Below, piece by piece: positions 5,469 to 9,215 of a stretch of DNA of 9,215 nucleotides. The DNA comes from Dehalococcoidia bacterium (GTDB lineage: Bacteria > Chloroflexota > Dehalococcoidia > UBA3495 > JAAXIE01). How positions within the stretch are numbered: the stretch's first letter is position 1; every line of letters begins with the position of its first letter. Below the pieces are notes generated by a model that had not been told where the DNA came from, did no database searches, and worked only from the letters and a program-made list of their open reading frames with translations. The stretch spans positions 1 through 9,215 of the forward strand of contig JAAXIE010000337.1 in the NCBI GenBank assembly GCA_012270525.1, in the 5' to 3' direction. Position numbers and translations under genes: made by a program.

Positions 5469-6767
5469 CTACCGCCGAATCTCGCTGATGGATTGGGCGA
5501 ACGCCTCGATGGTGCGGTCCACATCCTCGTCGGTGTGGGCAAGGGAAACGTAGAACTTGCTGGGCCAGCCCTTAAGGACGCCACGCTCCAGCAGTCCCAC
5601 GTTGAACTGCTCGGTGATGCCACGGTCGTTGGCCAACGTGGAGCGATAATCGGAGACTGACCCTTCCATGAAGTAGATGTCGAAGGTGGGGTCCTCTCCT
5701 GTGGTGAGGGCTGGTATCTCCGCCTCAGCGCAGAGGGTCTCCAAGGCTTCCCGCAATCTGCGACCCGTGTGCCGGATCCTCTCGTAGGTGCCGGGCTTGC
5801 GCAACTCGGCCAGGGTGGCCAAGCCAGCAGCGCAGGCGACGTGGTTGCCGTTCAGTGTACCCACCTGGCTTACGAAATCATCGGGCTCCGACCGGGTGCC
5901 GTCGTAGACTGCCATGATTTCATCACGACCGGTCACAGCAGCCAGCGGAAACCCGCCACCAACGATTTTGCCCACGGTGGCCATATCGGGGGTGACGCCA
6001 TAGAACTCCTGGGCCCCTCCGTAGGCCAACCGGAAGCCTGTGACCACTTCGTCGAAAATCAGGGGTATCTGGTGATGGGCGGTGATATCGCGGACTGCCT
6101 GCAGGAAACCGGGCTTGGGGGCAAGAACCCGCTGCATCGGCTCCATGATCACGCAGGCCAACTCGTCATGGTGCTCTTCGATGATCTGGGTAGTGGTCTC
6201 GGTGTCGTTGAAAGGCGCGATCAGCACCAGGTCCTCGATGGCCTTGGGAATACCTGCACTGTTGGGGACGGGGTGCGGGAAGTTGCCGCCACGCTCCCCT
6301 GGCGTGACGCTCATGAGGGCATAGTCGTTGCTGCCGTGGAACCCGCCCTCAAACTTCAGAATCTTGTCGCGCCGGCGAAAGGCGCGGGCTACTCGCATGG
6401 CTTGGAAGGTGGCATCGGTCCCCGACGTTGTGAACCGGACCTTCTCAGCGCAGGGCACGGCTTCCACGATCTGCTCCGCCAGCAGCACAGCCCGGTCGTT
6501 GGTGGCGAAGAAGGTGCTGCCTCCCTGCATCGCATCGCTCACGGCTTCCACGACGGCGGGATGGGAGTGCCCCAGCACCATGGGTCCCGATCCGAGGAGG
6601 TAGTCGATATATTCCTTCCCGCTGACGTCCCATACATGGGAGCCGAGACCTCTTTGCAGAAGGAATTGTCGCTCAGGCTCGTGATGCAGGTTTCCGTTGT
6701 TCCCGCCCGGCAGATAACGCCGGGCTTTTTCCAGTAGCTCCATCTCTTGTGCGGAACGATTTGCCAT
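5469..6767 (-). CDS. Class-III PLP-dependent aminotransferase, glutamate-1-semialdehyde aminomutase (HemL) type
   Basis: This 432-residue protein has the length and motif order of the HemL-like branch of class-III aminotransferases. It has LPGGNNGN near the N-terminus (19-26), TTSGTDATFQAMRVAR (113-128) for phosphate and substrate binding, GGFHGS (141-146), IFDEVVTGFR with D239 contacting the pyridine nitrogen, VGKIVGGGFP with K267 as the Schiff-base lysine, and GTLNGN (303-308). All catalytic residues are present. True HemL converts glutamate-1-semialdehyde to 5-aminolevulinate in tetrapyrrole synthesis. Motif details here (GTDAT for GTEAT, EVVTGFR for EVMTGFR) and the absence of other heme genes mean it may act on another omega-amino or beta-amino substrate, so I give no symbol. 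ATG 6767 is preceded by CCTCCT on the plus strand (AGGAGG in the message) at 6780-6785 and by GGAAGG closer in (6775-6780). It lies 31 bases after the malate dehydrogenase gene and is probably co-transcribed. Confidence 0.88.
   Translation of the reverse strand: MANRSAQEMELLEKARRYLPGGNNGNLHHEPERQFLLQRGLGSHVWDVSGKEYIDYLLGSGPMVLGHSHPAVVEAVSDAMQGGSTFFATNDRAVLLAEQIVEAVPCAEKVRFTTSGTDATFQAMRVARAFRRRDKILKFEGGFHGSNDYALMSVTPGERGGNFPHPVPNSAGIPKAIEDLVLIAPFNDTETTTQIIEEHHDELACVIMEPMQRVLAPKPGFLQAVRDITAHHQIPLIFDEVVTGFRLAYGGAQEFYGVTPDMATVGKIVGGGFPLAAVTGRDEIMAVYDGTRSEPDDFVSQVGTLNGNHVACAAGLATLAELRKPGTYERIRHTGRRLREALETLCAEAEIPALTTGEDPTFDIYFMEGSVSDYRSTLANDRGITEQFNVGLLERGVLKGWPSKFYVSLAHTDEDVDRTIEAFAQSISEIRR
6705..6730 (+). 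terminator. Terminator-like hairpin, antisense to the aminotransferase 5' end
   Basis: GCCCGGC (6705-6711) and GCCGGGC (6719-6725) form a perfect 7-base-pair stem with a 7-base loop, followed at once by TTTTT (6726-6730). On the plus strand this is a textbook intrinsic terminator. It lies inside codons of the minus-strand aminotransferase for its conserved ARRYLPGG stretch, so it could be an accident of coding. On the minus strand there is no T-run after the hairpin. Confidence 0.35.
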
Positions 6768-6798
6768 TGAGCGACCTTCCCTCCTTGTTGAAATCTGG

Positions 6799-7901
<1,103 letters not shown>

Positions 7902-9104
7902 CTAGGCGTTAACGTACGCTTCCCACCGGGAATCGAGGCTGGAGTCGTTCACGGTGGACACCACGTAGTCGCCGAATTCCTGGCCCGTGGCCCCGTTGGA
8001 GCGCCCGGTCATGACCACGCTGCGTTCGTACTGCCCGCAGATATCCAGGGCGCGGTTCAGCTTGCCGCCCAGTTCCGAATAGCCCAGGTGGTCCAGCATC
8101 ATGGCCCCAGCCCGCATCATGGAACTGGGGTCGGCGTACTGGGCCCGGCCCTCGCGCACCATGCGGGGAGCGCTGCCGTGGATGGCCTCGAACATGGAGT
8201 ACTGCTTACCCACGTTGGCGCTCCCAGCGGTCCCGACCCCTCCCTGTATCTGGGCGGCCTCGTCGGTGAGGATATCCCCGTACAGGTTTGGCAGGGCCAG
8301 CACCTGGAAGTCCTTCTGACGTGCCGGGTTTATCAGGGCGGCGGTCATCAGGTCGATGTACCAACCCTCCCAGGAGATTCCAGGGTAGTTCTCCGAAACC
8401 TCACGGGCGATGTCGAGAAACTTGCCATCGGTGGTCTTCACCACGTTGGCCTTGGTCACGATTGTCACGTGATCTTTGCCGGTGCGTTGGGCATGGGCAA
8501 AGGCCGCGTCGATGATGCGGCGCGAGCCTTGAGTGGTGATCACCCGGAAGTCGATGGCCAGATCCTCGGTCACGTTCAGGCCCTGGCTGCCCACGGCGTA
8601 CATGTCCTCGGTGTTCTCGCGGAAGAAGGTCCAATCGATGCCTTGGGCAGGGACCCGCACGGGGCGTACGTTGGCGAACAGGTCAAGATGCTTCCGCATG
8701 CTGACATTGGCGCTCTCGATGTTGGGCCAGCCATCGCCCTGTTCCGGGGTATGGGTGGGGCCCTTCATGGTCACGTGGCAGGCTTTGATTTCTTCCAGCA
8801 CGTCATCGGGGATGGACTGGAGCTTGGCCGCCCGGTTCTCGATGGTCAGACCCTCGATAGTGCGGAACTGCACTTTGCCCGAACTCACCTCATCAGCGAG
8901 CAACTGCTCCAATACCCGTTGGGCGTCGGCGGCAATATAGGGGCCGATGCCATCCCCACCGAGATTGCCGACTATTATGGGCGAAATGGTGGAGTAGTCG
9001 GTCCAGGGGCCCTCTCGTTTCATCGCTTCCACGCGGGCCAGTTGCTGCTCCAGCACCACGCCGAAATGGTCTTTGGCCGCATTGATTTCCTGGGCTTGTA
9101 CCAA
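7902..9104 (-). CDS. icd: Isocitrate dehydrogenase (isocitrate/isopropylmalate dehydrogenase family)
   Basis: This 400-residue enzyme decarboxylates isocitrate to 2-oxoglutarate. Visible family features are GNLGGDGIGP (46-55), the isocitrate signature S131-x-N133-x3-R137 with R147 in ANVRPVR, ENTEDMYA (163-170) with Y169, a TKANVVKTTDG block (217-227), D251 in WYIDLM, and the metal ligands D277 and D281 in NLYGDILTDEAAQ, then EAIHGSAP (306-313). The SxNxxxR motif separates it from isopropylmalate dehydrogenase. After HGSAP the residues are R314-M315. These are neither the K-Y of the NADP enzyme of E. coli nor the D-I typical of NAD enzymes, so the coenzyme cannot be read off. The start is TTG 9104, supported by AAGGAG 6 bases upstream. 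The frame is open to the right edge, but the extra part has no family character and overlaps the promoter. It is the first gene of the minus-strand group. Confidence 0.92.
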   Translation of the reverse strand: MVQAQEINAAKDHFGVVLEQQLARVEAMKREGPWTDYSTISPIIVGNLGGDGIGPYIAADAQRVLEQLLADEVSSGKVQFRTIEGLTIENRAAKLQSIPDDVLEEIKACHVTMKGPTHTPEQGDGWPNIESANVSMRKHLDLFANVRPVRVPAQGIDWTFFRENTEDMYAVGSQGLNVTEDLAIDFRVITTQGSRRIIDAAFAHAQRTGKDHVTIVTKANVVKTTDGKFLDIAREVSENYPGISWEGWYIDLMTAALINPARQKDFQVLALPNLYGDILTDEAAQIQGGVGTAGSANVGKQYSMFEAIHGSAPRMVREGRAQYADPSSMMRAGAMMLDHLGYSELGGKLNRALDICGQYERSVVMTGRSNGATGQEFGDYVVSTVNDSSLDSRWEAYVNA

Positions 9105-9110
9105 GGGTAG

Positions 9111-9116
9111 CTCCTT
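9111..9116 (-). promoter_or_regulatory. Ribosome binding site of icd
   Basis: AAGGAG in the message (CTCCTT on the plus strand) lies 6 bases before the TTG at 9104. It is the evidence for choosing that codon over the longer open frame. Confidence 0.75.
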
Positions 9117-9179
9117 TCCAGCACACTTGCTCCCGCCCTTCGATAACTGGCAGCCGGGGCGGCACGAATGTCGTGGGGA

Positions 9180-9208
9180 ATTATAACTGCGCACGGAACG
9201 CCGGTATA
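9180..9208 (-). promoter_or_regulatory. Predicted promoter of the icd-mdh group
   Basis: On the minus strand a perfect TATAAT occupies 9185-9180. With a 17-base spacer, a weak -35 (TATACC, 3 of 6 matches to TTGACA) falls at 9208-9203. Transcription would start near 9173, leaving a 5' untranslated region of about 70 bases before TTG 9104. The rest of 9105-9179 shows no clear regulatory element. Confidence 0.45.
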
Positions 9209-9215
9209 GGGCCAC

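Noticed and set aside
5465..5623. N-terminal extension of the Uma2 protein
   Set aside because: It overlaps the end of the aminotransferase gene. The serine- and proline-rich sequence is unlike the family, and ATG 5464 directly follows the upstream stop.
5769..6737. 322-codon open frame on the plus strand
   Set aside because: It is antisense to the aminotransferase, which has every catalytic motif. The opposite frame shows no recognisable domain.
9105..9215. N-terminal extension of isocitrate dehydrogenase to the window edge
   Set aside because: It contains a good -10 box and the ribosome binding site, and its peptide is basic and lacks family character.

Overview
This is a GC-rich bacterial window with eight genes in two convergent groups. 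The best guess for the organism is a Chloroflexota bacterium, possibly Dehalococcoidia/SAR202-like. That rests on a Chloroflexus-type malate dehydrogenase, a class-E (SdhE/HdrB-type) complex II, an Uma2-family gene, a coiled-coil/leucine-rich-repeat exported protein and frequent TTG starts. The taxonomic call is an inference, because no ribosomal RNA or other marker is present.

Plus strand, left half (1-4792): the 3' part of a succinate dehydrogenase/fumarate reductase iron-sulfur subunit (cut by the window edge); an HdrB-like subunit with two CCG domains (SdhE type); a predicted exported coiled-coil plus leucine-rich-repeat protein; a nitroreductase-like protein; and a DUF1326 protein. The leucine-rich-repeat gene is visibly less GC-rich than its neighbours. 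It lies between two copies of a diverged 54-base direct repeat that contains the ribosome binding site and first codons of the nitroreductase-like gene. This suggests that the gene was inserted together with, or created by, a local duplication.

Minus strand, right half (4847-9104, read right to left): isocitrate dehydrogenase behind a good -10 box, malate dehydrogenase, a HemL-type class-III aminotransferase, and an Uma2-family PD-(D/E)XK nuclease-like protein that starts 4 bases after the aminotransferase stop. The two groups meet tail to tail around 4793-4846.

The certain theme is the TCA cycle: isocitrate dehydrogenase, malate dehydrogenase and complex II lie within 9 kb. The leucine-rich-repeat, nitroreductase-like, DUF1326 and Uma2 genes look like accessory passengers with no proven link to it. 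I found no rRNA, tRNA, CRISPR array, transposase or complete mobile element.
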